A stretch of 64,000 nucleotides of DNA from RBG-13-68-16 sp041494245 (GTDB taxonomy: Bacteria; Acidobacteriota; Thermoanaerobaculia; Thermoanaerobaculales; Thermoanaerobaculaceae). The translations under genes were made by a program, and so were the position numbers. Of this stretch, positions 15,391 to 25,241 are shown piece by piece. Where the stretch lies: NCBI GenBank assembly GCA_041494245.1, contig JBGQAK010000011.1:62001-126000 (forward strand), written 5' to 3'. Numbering within the stretch: position 1 is the first letter of the stretch; the number at the start of each line of letters is the position of its first letter. Under the pieces are notes generated by a model. That model ran no database searches and was not told the origin of the DNA. It saw only the letters and a program-made list of their open reading frames with translations.

Positions 15391-16851
15391 ATGAGATACG
15401 CACGCAAAGCACTGCTCCTGGGCCTCGCGCTTGCCGTCGCCGGCACGGCGTTCGCCCAGACTGACTACTCGAAGTACGAGGCCCTCGGTGACAGCCTCAC
15501 CGCCGGATATGCCTCGGACGCGCTCACGAAGTTCTACCAGGACTACTCCTACCCGGCGATCATCGCCAAACAGGTCGGCATCTCGACCTTCCAGCAGCCG
15601 ATCATCTCCGACCCGGGGATCGGCAGCACGGGCACCGTCCTGATCCTGACGAAGCTGCAGATCACCGCGGCGGGCATCTCCCCGGTGATCGTCCACACTC
15701 CAGGGAACCTGGGATCGCCCACCAACGCAACCCTTGCCACGCCCTACAACAACCTCGGCATCCCGGGCGCCAACAACAGCGATCTGATCACCAGGACCGG
15801 CGATATCACCAAGCCGCTCAGCGGCCACATCGATTCGAATACCATCATGTACGACCTGATCCTGCGCTTCCCCGTGTTCCCGGGTACCACCACCCCCGCG
15901 CCCGCAATCGCCCAGGCGATTGCCGCCGCGCCCACCTTCGTGACCGTGTGGTCCGGCAACAACGACGTGCTCGGGGCGGCGACCTCCGGCGTCGTGGTGG
16001 ACAGCGTGACCCTTACCGCCAAGGCCAAGTTCCAGACGGACTACACCACCCTGCTCGGTGGCCTCCGCCAGCAGCGACCGGCGGCGGCGATCGTCGTGGG
16101 CACGATTCCGGACGTGACCGCGATCCCGTTCGTCACCACGATCAAGCCGTACCTCGTGAACCCCGCGAACGGGTCCCACATCCCGTTGATCGGCGAGGCG
16201 GGACCCTTGACCGAGCAGGACTATGTGACGCTTGGCGCTTCATCGCTGCTGGCTGCCGGGATCGGCATTCCAGCGGCGGCGGGGGGAACCGGCAAGCCGC
16301 TGCCCGAGGGGTCAATTGACGCCACCGGCTTTCACGCCGGTGTGATCCTCCGCTCGGGAGAGATCGCGCTCATCCGGAGCCGCACGGGCGAGCTCAACGA
16401 CGTCATCAAGTCTGTGGCCGCGCAATTCGGGGCCAAGGTCGTGGACTTCAACGCGATCTTCGCCAACATCGCAGCCAACGGGTACATGGTAGGAGGCATC
16501 AAGCTGACATCGGCGTTTCTGACCGGAGGCATCTTCTCGTACGACGGCATCCACCCGCAGCGCCTCGGCTACGCGATCGTGGCCAACGAGTTCATCAAGG
16601 GCATGAACGCCGGCTTCGGGACGAACGTGCCCCAGGTCAACCTGCTCCCGTTCCTGATGGGCCCGAGTGCCGGCGCCACCACGACGGTCATGGCCGCCAA
16701 CACGGTTTTCTCGACGGATGCCGCGATCGGGGTGGTCAAGCTGTTCGCGCCCAATGCGGACACCAGCAGCCTTCAGCCCGGCCATGTCGTGCGCAAGCAC
16801 GTGACGGCCGCCCCCGAAGGTCGGGACCCGGTCAAGCCGCCGACGCCATAG
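15391..16851 (+). CDS. Secreted GDSL/SGNH hydrolase
   Basis: 486 residues with a signal peptide (about 1-22, ending AFA-Q). SGNH blocks are visible: GDSLTAG with the nucleophile serine (about residue 34), a glycine block near NLGIPGANNSDL, the asparagine block WSGNNDVL, and the catalytic DGIHP block near residue 392. Such enzymes hydrolyse esters or lipids. It starts 9 bp after the FadL-like gene with AGGAGGG, so the two form an operon: a lipid-cleaving enzyme and an outer-membrane uptake channel. It is longer than minimal SGNH enzymes, with an insert between blocks II and III. Confidence 0.9.
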   Translation: MRYARKALLLGLALAVAGTAFAQTDYSKYEALGDSLTAGYASDALTKFYQDYSYPAIIAKQVGISTFQQPIISDPGIGSTGTVLILTKLQITAAGISPVIVHTPGNLGSPTNATLATPYNNLGIPGANNSDLITRTGDITKPLSGHIDSNTIMYDLILRFPVFPGTTTPAPAIAQAIAAAPTFVTVWSGNNDVLGAATSGVVVDSVTLTAKAKFQTDYTTLLGGLRQQRPAAAIVVGTIPDVTAIPFVTTIKPYLVNPANGSHIPLIGEAGPLTEQDYVTLGASSLLAAGIGIPAAAGGTGKPLPEGSIDATGFHAGVILRSGEIALIRSRTGELNDVIKSVAAQFGAKVVDFNAIFANIAANGYMVGGIKLTSAFLTGGIFSYDGIHPQRLGYAIVANEFIKGMNAGFGTNVPQVNLLPFLMGPSAGATTTVMAANTVFSTDAAIGVVKLFAPNADTSSLQPGHVVRKHVTAAPEGRDPVKPPTP

Positions 16852-16877
16852 CCGTTGTTTTCCATCGGTCACTCACA

Positions 16878-16905
16878 GGGCCGCCTCCGGGCGGTCCTTT
16901 TCTTT
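16878..16905 (+). terminator. Rho-independent terminator after GDSL hydrolase
   Basis: An 8-bp stem (GGGCCGCC / GGCGGTCC, one G-U pair) with a TCCG tetraloop is followed by TTTTCTTT. Confidence 0.8.
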
Positions 16906-17172
16906 CGGGGGGTCCCGCGGCTATCTGTCCGTTGCGGGGGGGCGTCCCGCACGCGCTCCCGCCCCCACCCGCGTGCTCTAGACCCCCCGAGCCCCCTGCG
17001 CTCCGCGGGAGTGAATCCCGCTCCGCGCCGTTGCGGGGGGTTCTGCGGCGCCCCCTCCACCCACCGCCGCAGAAGTGCCCCCCGAGCCCCCTGCGCTCCG
17101 CGGGAGTGAATCCCGCTCCGCGCCGTTGCGGGCGGCTCTGCGGCGCTCCCTCCACCCACCGCCGCAGAAGTG
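16906..17172. repeat. Intergenic GC-rich repeat block, copy B, with 95-bp tandem duplication
   Basis: This gene-free region directly follows a terminator. It begins with the same GGGGTCCCGCG...CTATC...CGTTGCGGG motif as the block at 5136. It contains two near-identical 95-bp tandem units (16983-17077 and 17078-17172). Each has GAGCCCCCTGCGCTCCGCGG, a GAATCCCGC segment and CCCTCCACCCACCGCCGCAG. Short frames in all phases run through it and are not credible genes. Confidence 0.75.
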
Positions 17173-17267
17173 CGTGCGCGCTGCACACGGGATGAACAGC
17201 GGTTCATTCTTCCCGCTTGAGTGGTACCCTTTGCGGCGCATCTGGGCGTACGAGAAAGGAGGCGGGC

Positions 17268-18635
17268 GTGGACTACCCGATCTGGAACCTGGCTTTAGGT
17301 GGCGGAGTTCTGATCGGGATCGTGGCCATCACCCACGTCCTCGTGTCCCACTTCGCCATCGGTGGCGGGCTCGCAATCGCAGTCATCGAAACCCTCGCGG
17401 TGAGGCGGGGGGACCGGGCGCTGCGCGCCCTCGCCAAACGTAGCTCCCTGATGTTGATCCTGGTCTCGACGGTGTTCGGGGCGATTTCCGGGGTTGGCAT
17501 CTGGGTGACCATCGGGCTGGTGCAGCCCGCTGCGACCTCCGCGCTCATCCACAACTACGTCTGGGGGTGGGCGACCGAATGGGGGTTCTTCATCCTCGAG
17601 GTGGTGACGGCGCTCCTCTACTACGCGACCTGGGAGAAGGTCCGTCCCCGCACCCATCTCGTGATCATCTGGCTGTACTTCTTCGCGGCGTTTATGTCGC
17701 TGGTGGTCATCCAGGGCATCCTGTCGTTCATGCTCACCCCCGGCACCTGGCTCGAGAGCCATTCGTTCTGGGACGGCTTTTTCAACCCCAGCTACGTGCC
17801 TGGCCTGGCGCTGCGCACCGGCATCTGCCTGTTCCTGGCCGGCGCGTACCTGACGCTCGCCGCGTTGCGTGAATCCGACGTGGCGGCCCGGGTGCGCATG
17901 GTCCGCCTCCTGGCCATCTTCCAGGTCGCAGGGGTGCTGCTCACCTATGCCGGCTACCGCTGGTGGGAGCATACGCTGCCCGGGTCGGTGCGGGCGATCT
18001 TCCTCGGGCCCAAGGCCATCCTCCCGGCACTGGCCTCGACCCGCCACCTCCTGCTCTGGGCGCTGGCGTTCTACCTGTTGCTGGCGTTGTACGCGCTGGT
18101 GGCGCCACGCTTCCACCGCTGGCCCTCCGCGGTGGCCGCCGTGCTCGCGGCGTTCGTCTTCTTCGGCGGGTACGAGCGGCTGCGGGAGGGCGCCCGCAAG
18201 CCGTTCGTGATCCGCGACTACATGTTCTCCAACGGCGTGCTCATCAGCGAGATCCCCGGCCTGAATCAGCGCGGCATCCTGTCGAAGGCCATCTGGGCTG
18301 CCCGCGGCAGCGACGCGAGCGCGGAGGCGAAGGGGCGCGCCGTGTTCCGCGCCCAGTGCGCATCGTGCCACACGGTGGACGGCTACCTGTCCATCCGCAC
18401 GCTCGTGGCACCCGTCGATCCCGACATGCTGCGGGGGATCCTCACCACGATGCGGGAGGAGGCGAAGGAGTACTCCTCGAGCGGTTACGTGCACCAGGGG
18501 CACGTAGCCACCGAGAAGCTGGACTACCCGCTGATGCCGCCGCTGGTGGGCACCGACGAAGAGGTGGATGCCCTGGCGAGCTACCTCCTGAGCCTCAAGC
18601 CCTCGCACGTCGCGGAGGCGAGCCATGCAAAGTAA
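17268..18635 (+). CDS. bd-oxidase-like membrane cytochrome fused to a cytochrome c domain
   Basis: 455 residues from GTG 17268 (AAGGAGG 8 bp upstream); an in-frame upstream ATG at 17217 lacks this site. About eight or nine membrane helices come first, with histidines in THVLVSHFAIGGG, WATEWGFFILEV and LASTRHLLLW. They are followed by a soluble C-terminal domain carrying one heme-c motif, CASCH (about 364-368), with a candidate distal methionine in YPLMPPLVG. The N-terminal half resembles cytochrome bd subunit I-like proteins. This suggests a quinol- or c-type electron transfer protein in the membrane. The exact donor and acceptor are not clear. Confidence 0.65.
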   Translation: MDYPIWNLALGGGVLIGIVAITHVLVSHFAIGGGLAIAVIETLAVRRGDRALRALAKRSSLMLILVSTVFGAISGVGIWVTIGLVQPAATSALIHNYVWGWATEWGFFILEVVTALLYYATWEKVRPRTHLVIIWLYFFAAFMSLVVIQGILSFMLTPGTWLESHSFWDGFFNPSYVPGLALRTGICLFLAGAYLTLAALRESDVAARVRMVRLLAIFQVAGVLLTYAGYRWWEHTLPGSVRAIFLGPKAILPALASTRHLLLWALAFYLLLALYALVAPRFHRWPSAVAAVLAAFVFFGGYERLREGARKPFVIRDYMFSNGVLISEIPGLNQRGILSKAIWAARGSDASAEAKGRAVFRAQCASCHTVDGYLSIRTLVAPVDPDMLRGILTTMREEAKEYSSSGYVHQGHVATEKLDYPLMPPLVGTDEEVDALASYLLSLKPSHVAEASHAK

Positions 18636-19725
18636 CCTGATCCCGGCGCTCGACCCCGCCCCGCTCCCGGGGCCTCCCTGGCTGTTCCACCTGCTGTGGG
18701 TGGTGACGTTTCTGATCCACCTGACCTTCGTCAACACCGTGCTGGGGGGTTCGCTGCTGGCGGCGCTCGCCGGCTTTGCCGGCTCCGGCCGCCGCGAGAT
18801 CCAGACGATGTTCGTCGAGATCAACTCGTGGGCGATCTCACTCGCCATCACCTTCGGCATCGCGCCGCTGCTCTTCATGCAGGTGCTTTTCGGGCGCTTC
18901 TTCTACACCGCCACCATCCTGGTGGCATGGGCCTGGCTCGGCATGCTGGCCATCCTGACGGTCGGCTACTACCTCAACTACGTGGCCAAGTTCCGGCTGC
19001 GCGCCGGCAAGGGCGCCGGCGGCGTGGTGATCGTCGAGGCCATCTGCTTCCTGGCGATCGCGGCGATCCAGGTCACGGTCAACCTGCTGCACCTGCAGCC
19101 CTCGCGCTGGGAGGAGGTCGCCGGTCGTGTGTGGGCGGCGCTCTCCGACCCGACGTTCGCGCCGCGCCTCCTGCACTTCGTGCTGGCCGCGGTGGCGATG
19201 GCGGGGGCTCTGCTCGCGTGGGTGGCGGTGCGCAGGGCCGGCAGGGGCGGCGAGGCCGCGGCGCTTGGAAGGATGGCCCGCTTCGGCATACGAGCCGCGC
19301 TGGTGGCGACGCTTCTTCAGCTCGTGGACGGCTTCTGGCTGCTCTTGGCCATGCCCGAGGACGTGCTGCGGACGTTCATGCGCGGCGGTGCAGTCACCAT
19401 GGTTCCCCTCGGGCTCGGCATCCTCGCCGGTGTGCTGCTCCTGCTGGTGCTGGCGCAGATCTCGGACTCGCTCGCCCAACCTACCAAGGTCCGGCGGGTC
19501 GCCGACCTGGTCGTCGGGGCGGTGATCTTCATGGTGCTGACGCGCCACCAGCTGCGCGACATCTACCTCGCACCTTCGCGCTCCGGCGAGCGGCTCGTCG
19601 TGGCGACCCAGTGGAGCGTCCTGGCGATGTTCCTGGCGGTGTTCGTGGTGTGCGCGGGGCTCGCGGTCTATGCCATTGCCAGGGCGGTCAAGGACCGTCC
19701 TGCGCCCGGGGAGGAAGCGGCGTAA
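18625..19725 (+). CDS. Multi-helix membrane partner of the bd-like cytochrome
   Basis: 366 residues, overlapping the previous gene by 11 bp, so the two are translationally coupled. About nine membrane helices are predicted. Its opening (WLFHLLWVVTFLIHLTFVNTVLGGSL) follows the same plan as the start of the upstream protein, with histidine and glycine residues in the first helices, and a second half holds FAPRLLHFVLAA. It may be the second subunit of a heterodimer arising from duplication. No known function can be named. Confidence 0.65.
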   Translation: MQSNLIPALDPAPLPGPPWLFHLLWVVTFLIHLTFVNTVLGGSLLAALAGFAGSGRREIQTMFVEINSWAISLAITFGIAPLLFMQVLFGRFFYTATILVAWAWLGMLAILTVGYYLNYVAKFRLRAGKGAGGVVIVEAICFLAIAAIQVTVNLLHLQPSRWEEVAGRVWAALSDPTFAPRLLHFVLAAVAMAGALLAWVAVRRAGRGGEAAALGRMARFGIRAALVATLLQLVDGFWLLLAMPEDVLRTFMRGGAVTMVPLGLGILAGVLLLLVLAQISDSLAQPTKVRRVADLVVGAVIFMVLTRHQLRDIYLAPSRSGERLVVATQWSVLAMFLAVFVVCAGLAVYAIARAVKDRPAPGEEAA

Positions 19726-19803
19726 CGAGCAGGGGCGGGGCTTGTCCCCGCCCGCCGTCGAACTCGTCGACCTGGGCGAGGCCGCAGTGACCTCTTCTGA
19801 ATT

Positions 19804-20850
19804 TCACCTGAGGACGGCACGCGCCGCCTTGATAGCGGCATCCACGTCGGCGTCGCCGATCTCGTAGTGGGTGACCATGCGAACGTCGGTCGCCCCGAAT
19901 GCGCCGAGGAGCACGCCACGCTCCTTCATTCCCGCGACGAAGCGCTGCGAGGGCGCCACGGCGGCATCGCCCGGGACCTTCTCCGCGCGCAGGCGGAACA
20001 CCAGGATGTTCGTGTAGACGCGCGCAGGGTCGATCTCGACCGCGGGCAACTCGGCGAGACCCTTGGCGAGGCGCGTCGCGCGCTCGTGGTCTTCCCCGAG
20101 GCGTTCCACCATCTCGGTGAGCGCCACGATCCCAGCCGCCGCCAGGACCCCGACCTGGCGCATCCCGCCGCCGAACAGCTTGCGCGCGCGCACCGCCTCG
20201 TCAATCAGCTCCCGGCTGCCCAGCAGCACCGACCCCACCGGCGCAGCAAGTCCCTTCGAGAGGCAGAACATCACGGTGTCGCATCCCCTCGCGAGCTCAG
20301 CGGCGGGGGTGCCGAGGGCGGAAGCGGCGTTGAAGATGCGTGCTCCGTCGAGGTGCACCGGCAGCCCATGCGCGTGCGCGACCTCGACGAGGGCGCGTGT
20401 GCGGGCGGCGTCCATCGGCAGGCCGGACCACAGGTTGTGGGTGTTCTCCAGCGCCAGCAGGCGGGTCGGCGTGCGGTAGGACACTTTGGGGGCGATCGCC
20501 GCCTCGACCTGCGCAGGTTCCAGGAGGCCGTTGTCGGTGACGATCGGCCGCGGCAGCGCGCCCGACCACACGGCCATCGCACCCATCTCGAAGTTGAAGA
20601 TGTGGCCGCGCGCCTCGATGATCACCTCGCTGCCGGGCCGGGTCTGGAGGTGAACGGCCAGCTGGTTGCCCATCGTGCCGGTGGGGACGAACAGAGCGGC
20701 CGGGAAGCCCAGCATCGAGGCCGCCAACTCCTCGAGCCTGAGGGCGGTCGGGTCCTCGCGGTAGACGTCGTCGCCGACCTCGGCGTTGGCCATGGCACAG
20801 CGCATAGCCGGGGTCGGTCGGGTCACAGTGTCCGAGCGCAGGTCGATCAT
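19804..20850 (-). CDS. ltaE: Low-specificity L-threonine aldolase
   Basis: 348 residues. The family opening MIDLRSDTVTRPTPAMRCAM, the GDDVYREDPT motif, and the PLP lysine in FCLSKGLAAPVGS are all present, as is HLDGARIFNAA. It is a PLP enzyme of fold type I that cleaves threonine or allo-threonine to glycine and acetaldehyde. It is divergent from the M16 peptidase, with only 32 bp between starts. The full length is as expected. Confidence 0.93.
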   Translation of the reverse strand: MIDLRSDTVTRPTPAMRCAMANAEVGDDVYREDPTALRLEELAASMLGFPAALFVPTGTMGNQLAVHLQTRPGSEVIIEARGHIFNFEMGAMAVWSGALPRPIVTDNGLLEPAQVEAAIAPKVSYRTPTRLLALENTHNLWSGLPMDAARTRALVEVAHAHGLPVHLDGARIFNAASALGTPAAELARGCDTVMFCLSKGLAAPVGSVLLGSRELIDEAVRARKLFGGGMRQVGVLAAAGIVALTEMVERLGEDHERATRLAKGLAELPAVEIDPARVYTNILVFRLRAEKVPGDAAVAPSQRFVAGMKERGVLLGAFGATDVRMVTHYEIGDADVDAAIKAARAVLR

Positions 20851-20882
20851 GGCGGCTATGATAGCGGCCCTGAGGGGTAAGG

Positions 20883-23528
20883 ATGAGCGAGAGCTTCCAG
20901 GTCGTGGCGCAGGAGCGGGGGGTGGAGGAGCTGCGCCTGGAGGGAAACGGGCTGCGGGTGCTGCTCGTGCCCGACCCCGGCGTGCCCGTCGTGGCCGTGT
21001 GCGTGGTCTATCACGTCGGGTCCCGCAACGAGGCCGTAGGCCACACCGGCTCCACGCACCTCCTGGAGCACCTGATGTTCAAGGGGTCGCGCGCGTTCAA
21101 CGCGGGCACCGGCAGGCCGATCGCGAGGGTGCTCGAGCGCGTGGGTGCGCACTTCAACGCCACCACCTGGCTCGACCGCACCAACTACTACGAGACGCTT
21201 CCGCCCGAGCACCTGGAACTGGCGCTGGAGATCGAGGCGGACCGCATGCGTGGCGCCCTCCTGCGCGAAGAGGACCTGGCAACCGAGATGACCGTGGTGC
21301 GCAACGAGTTCGAACGGGGCGAAAACGATCCCTTCGACGTGCTGCTCAAGGAGTCGTTCGCGATCGCATTCCGTGAGCACCCCTACCACCACCCGACCAT
21401 CGGGTGGCGGAGCGACATCGAGAACACCTCGATCGAGCGCCTGCGGGCGTTCTACGACACGTTCTACTACCCGGACAACGCCACGCTCGTGATCGTGGGC
21501 TCGTTCGAGCGCGGCGCGGCCCTGGCGCTGGTGGATCGGCATTTCGGTCCGTTGCCGGCAGCACCGCGGCCCGTGCCCCCGGTCGTGACGCGCGAGCCGC
21601 GCCAGGAGGGGGAGCGACGCTTCACGGTGCGCCGGGCGGGCGAGGTGGGGTGGGTTGCCGTCTCCTGGCGTACCCCCGAGGCGGCGCACGCCGACACGCA
21701 CGCCCTGGCCGTGCTGGCGGACACCGTCGGGGGCGGGGTGACCTCCCGCCTCTACCAGCGCCTGGTGGAGACCGGGTTGTGCCTGGACGTGCAGGCCGTG
21801 ACCTGGCAGCTCCGCGACCCGGGCCTCTTCCAGGTGTTCGCGACGCTCAACCCGCCGGTCGCCCACGAGAAAGTCGAGAGGATCATAAGGCGCGAGCTCG
21901 CGGCGGTTGCGCGCAAGGGGCTCTCCAGGGTCGAACTCGGACGCGCGAAGGCCCAGGTGGAGGCGCAGACGGCCTACCACCGCGACTCCCCGGCCCAGGT
22001 GGCCGCGGCGCTCTCCGAGGCGGTCTCCTCCGCCGACTGGCGCTTCTACCTCGACTACCTGGCCCGCATCCGCGCGGTCGAGCGGGAGGACGTGCTGCGG
22101 GTGGCTGCGACAACGTTCGTCGAGGACTCGATCTCGGTGGGCCACTTCATCCCGCGGGACGGTCGCGGGGGATCGGGAACGGTGCCACGCCCGGGGCCGT
22201 CCGCGGTCCGCCCCGGTCCGTGCTTCCTGCGCTCGGAGCTGGCCCCGCGCGTGCGCATGGTGGAACTGCCCGGCGGCGCACGCCTGCTGCTGCTCCGCCG
22301 CGGCAACGCCACGGTCAACCTGCACGGCTCGCTGCTGGCCGGCCACGCGCTTGTGGAGGAGGACGAGTGGACCGTCGCCACGCTGGTGCCCGACATGCTG
22401 GAGCGCGGCACCGAGGCGCACACGCGCCTGCAGCTGGCCCGCACCATCGAGGATCGTGGCATCGAGCTGGACGTCTCGGGGGACGGCTTCAACCCCATGG
22501 AGGTGTTCTGCTCCGGGCGCTGCCTCTCGCGCCACCTGCCCCTGGTGCTGGAGCTGCTGGTCGAGATGCTGCTCCATCCGGTCTTCCCGGCCGAGGAGCT
22601 GGAGAGGGTCCGAACCCTGCGCCTGGGCGCGCTCGCCCAGGCGCAGGAGGACACGTTCAACCGGGCGTTTGAGGCGTTCTCCCGTCTCGCGTACCCGGCC
22701 GGCCACCCCCACCGCCGCCGCTCCGTGCAGGAGCGCAGGGCGGCGCTTGCGCGCGCCACGCGCGAGGAGCTGGCCGCAGTGCACGCCAGGCTCTACGGGC
22801 CGGCCTCGCTGGTGCTGGCGCTGGTCGGTGACTTCGACCCCGAGCGCGTGGGTGGGCGCCTCGACAAGCTGCTCGGGCACGCGACGGGAGGGCGCCCCGA
22901 GCCCCCGCCGGTCAGGCGCCGGGGACCGCAGGACGCCGCCCCGGGTCGGGCACGCGAGCAGATGGCCGACAAGCCCAACCTGGACGTGATGCTCGGGCAC
23001 CCGGGAGGGTTGCGGCGCGGCGACGAGGACTTCCTGGCCGCCTCGCTGGGCAACGCGGTCCTCGGCCAGTCCACGCTCTCCTCGCGGCTGGGCGTGCGCC
23101 TGCGCGACCGGGAGGGGCTCACCTACGGCGTGCTCTCGCGCTTCTTCGGGGCCTCCCTGCTGGACGGGCCGTGGGCCACGACGTTCTCGGTGGCGGCGCC
23201 AAATCTGGAGCGCGGCGAGGCGGCAGCTCGCGAGGAGATCGCCAGGTACGTGATGGAGGGCCCGAGCGAAGAGGAGCTGGCGGACGAGAGGGCGGCGATG
23301 GCGGGCTCGTACCGCGTCGCCCTCGCGACCCCAGGCGCGGTGGCGCGGGAGCTGGTGCGGCTGGCCCGCCACGGGCTCCCAGTGGCGGAGATCGACCGCA
23401 TCCCGGAACGGATCCTGGCGGTCCGCCGCGAGGAAGTCGCGGAGGCGGTGCGCCGGCACATCGCCGCGGACCGGCTCTCCGTGACCGTGGCCGGCGATCT
23501 CGTTGCAAAGCCGGTCCGCGCCGTCTAG
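20883..23528 (+). CDS. M16 family zinc metallopeptidase (two M16 modules)
   Basis: 881 residues. The inverted zinc motif HLLEH (in STHLLEHLMFKGS, about residue 60) and the downstream glutamate in EMTVVRNEFERGEN mark an active N-terminal M16 domain. A second M16 half (about 450-870) lacks HxxEH, as in pitrilysin-like proteins where the C-terminal half shapes the chamber. No signal peptide is evident, so a cytoplasmic location is likely. It lies 12 bp upstream of recN. Confidence 0.9.
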   Translation: MSESFQVVAQERGVEELRLEGNGLRVLLVPDPGVPVVAVCVVYHVGSRNEAVGHTGSTHLLEHLMFKGSRAFNAGTGRPIARVLERVGAHFNATTWLDRTNYYETLPPEHLELALEIEADRMRGALLREEDLATEMTVVRNEFERGENDPFDVLLKESFAIAFREHPYHHPTIGWRSDIENTSIERLRAFYDTFYYPDNATLVIVGSFERGAALALVDRHFGPLPAAPRPVPPVVTREPRQEGERRFTVRRAGEVGWVAVSWRTPEAAHADTHALAVLADTVGGGVTSRLYQRLVETGLCLDVQAVTWQLRDPGLFQVFATLNPPVAHEKVERIIRRELAAVARKGLSRVELGRAKAQVEAQTAYHRDSPAQVAAALSEAVSSADWRFYLDYLARIRAVEREDVLRVAATTFVEDSISVGHFIPRDGRGGSGTVPRPGPSAVRPGPCFLRSELAPRVRMVELPGGARLLLLRRGNATVNLHGSLLAGHALVEEDEWTVATLVPDMLERGTEAHTRLQLARTIEDRGIELDVSGDGFNPMEVFCSGRCLSRHLPLVLELLVEMLLHPVFPAEELERVRTLRLGALAQAQEDTFNRAFEAFSRLAYPAGHPHRRRSVQERRAALARATREELAAVHARLYGPASLVLALVGDFDPERVGGRLDKLLGHATGGRPEPPPVRRRGPQDAAPGRAREQMADKPNLDVMLGHPGGLRRGDEDFLAASLGNAVLGQSTLSSRLGVRLRDREGLTYGVLSRFFGASLLDGPWATTFSVAAPNLERGEAAAREEIARYVMEGPSEEELADERAAMAGSYRVALATPGAVARELVRLARHGLPVAEIDRIPERILAVRREEVAEAVRRHIAADRLSVTVAGDLVAKPVRAV

Positions 23529-23540
23529 CATCTCCCCATC

Positions 23541-25241
23541 ATGCTGCGCGAGCTGGAGGTCCGCGACCTCGGCATCATCGAGAAGGTCCGCCTGGAGCTC
23601 CCGGCCGGGTTCATCGTGCTGACCGGCGAGACCGGCGCTGGCAAGTCGCTGCTCGTCCAGTCGCTGCAGCTGTTGGCGGGGGAGCGCGCGGACGCCGACC
23701 AGGTTCGGGGGGGGCGGGACCGACTGCTGGTCGAGGGGTGCTTCGCCGCGCCGTCCGACGAGGCCGCCCGCGAGTTCCTGGCCGGGGTGGGCGTGGACGG
23801 CGGCGAGGAGCTGGTGCTGCGGCGCGAGGTCTCTTCCGCCGGGCGCTCGCGCGCCTGGATCAACGACGTGGTGGTCACGGTCGGGACGCTGCAGCGCCTG
23901 GCCCCCTACCTGCTCGCCATCCATGGCCAGCACGAGCAGCGGGGCCTGACCGACCCCTCGACCCACATCGCCCTCGTGGACGCGGCCGGCGGGCTCCTGG
24001 ACGAGCGCGAGAGGGTGGGCGGGGCCTTTGCGGCCTGGCAGGAGGTGCGGGAGCGCATGGAGGCCCAGCGGCGCGCCCTCGCCTCCCGGCGCGACCGGCT
24101 GGACGTCATCGCGTTCCAGGCGAGGGAGATCGACGAGGCGCGCCTGCAGGCCGGAGAGGAGGACCACCTGCGCGAGGAGCGCGCCTTCCTCCAGCACGCG
24201 GAGCGCATCGGCGAGCTGGTGAGCGCGGCGCGGGGTGCGCTGGGCGGGGAGGGCGGCACAGTCGCGCTGGCGCGCGCGGCGCGTGCGGTGCGCGAGCTGC
24301 AGGAGCTCGGGATCGGGGTGGGGGAGACCGCCGGGGAGCTGGAGCAGGCCCGGGTGCTGGCCGAGGAGGCCGAGCGGGCGCTGCTGGAGCTGGCCGACCG
24401 GGTGCGCCCGGACCCCCAGCGCCTGGAGGGCATCGAAGGGCGCCTGGCGCTGCTCGAGCGCCTGGCGCGCAAGTACGGCGGCTCGGTGGAGGCCGTGCTC
24501 GAGCACCGCGCCCGGCTGCAGGGTGAGTGCGAGCAGCTCGAGGGGGTGGAGGACGACATCGCCAGGCTGGAGGAGGAGCAGCGGGTGCTGGGGGCCCGCT
24601 ACCTGGGGCTGGCCCAGGCGCTCTCCGCCAGGCGCCGGGAGGCCGCCGAGCGCTTCTCCGCCCGGGTGGTGCAGGTCCTCAAGGGGCTCGGGATCCCGCG
24701 CGCGCGGCTGCGGCTCGCGCTCGCGATCCGCATGTCCCCCCAGGGCTCCCTGGAGGTGGACGGCGCGCGCGTGGAGCCGGCCGCCGACGGCATCGACGCC
24801 GGCGAGTTCGAGCTCTCCACCAACCCGGGGGAGGAGGTGCGCTCGATGGCCCGCATCGCCTCGGGCGGCGAGCTGTCCCGCATCCACCTGGCGATGCGGA
24901 CGGTGCTGCGCGACTCGCTGCAGGGCCGTGCGGTGCTGACCCTCCTCTTCGACGAGGTGGACGCCGGGATCGGCGGCAACGTCGCCGACGAGCTCGGCGA
25001 GCTGCTGGCGCAGCTCGGGGGGCGGGACCAGGTGCTGGTGGTCACGCACCTTCCCCAGGTCGCCGGGCGGGCCTCCACGCACTTCGTCGTGCGCAAGGAG
25101 AGCGCCCGGGGGCGCACCGTGACGCGGGTCGAGTCGGTGGAGGGGGAGGCGAGGGTCGAGGAGCTCGTCCGCATGCTCGGGGGCGGGGCCCCCACCCCGG
25201 CCGCCCGGCAGCACGCACGCGAGCTCCTGCGCATGAGCTGA
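23541..25241 (+). CDS. recN: DNA repair protein RecN
   Basis: 566 residues of the SMC-like family: Walker A LTGETGAGKSLLVQSL (about 29-44), two long coiled-coil arms with a central hinge-like region, the ABC signature ASGGELSRIHLAMR, Walker B LFDEVDAGIGG and VVTHLPQVAG. RecN assists double-strand break repair. The stop overlaps the tsaC start (TGATG). Length is normal for the family. Confidence 0.95.
   Translation: MLRELEVRDLGIIEKVRLELPAGFIVLTGETGAGKSLLVQSLQLLAGERADADQVRGGRDRLLVEGCFAAPSDEAAREFLAGVGVDGGEELVLRREVSSAGRSRAWINDVVVTVGTLQRLAPYLLAIHGQHEQRGLTDPSTHIALVDAAGGLLDERERVGGAFAAWQEVRERMEAQRRALASRRDRLDVIAFQAREIDEARLQAGEEDHLREERAFLQHAERIGELVSAARGALGGEGGTVALARAARAVRELQELGIGVGETAGELEQARVLAEEAERALLELADRVRPDPQRLEGIEGRLALLERLARKYGGSVEAVLEHRARLQGECEQLEGVEDDIARLEEEQRVLGARYLGLAQALSARRREAAERFSARVVQVLKGLGIPRARLRLALAIRMSPQGSLEVDGARVEPAADGIDAGEFELSTNPGEEVRSMARIASGGELSRIHLAMRTVLRDSLQGRAVLTLLFDEVDAGIGGNVADELGELLAQLGGRDQVLVVTHLPQVAGRASTHFVVRKESARGRTVTRVESVEGEARVEELVRMLGGGAPTPAARQHARELLRMS

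Noticed and set aside
16855..17241. Several short frames on both strands in the repeat block
   Set aside because: All arise from the GC-rich 95-bp repeat and share the same repeated peptides in several phases.
20856..25214. Open frame of 1452 residues on the minus strand
   Set aside because: It is antisense to the M16 peptidase and recN, which have clear motifs. It is rich in His, Arg, Gln and Pro, typical of a shadow frame at high GC.
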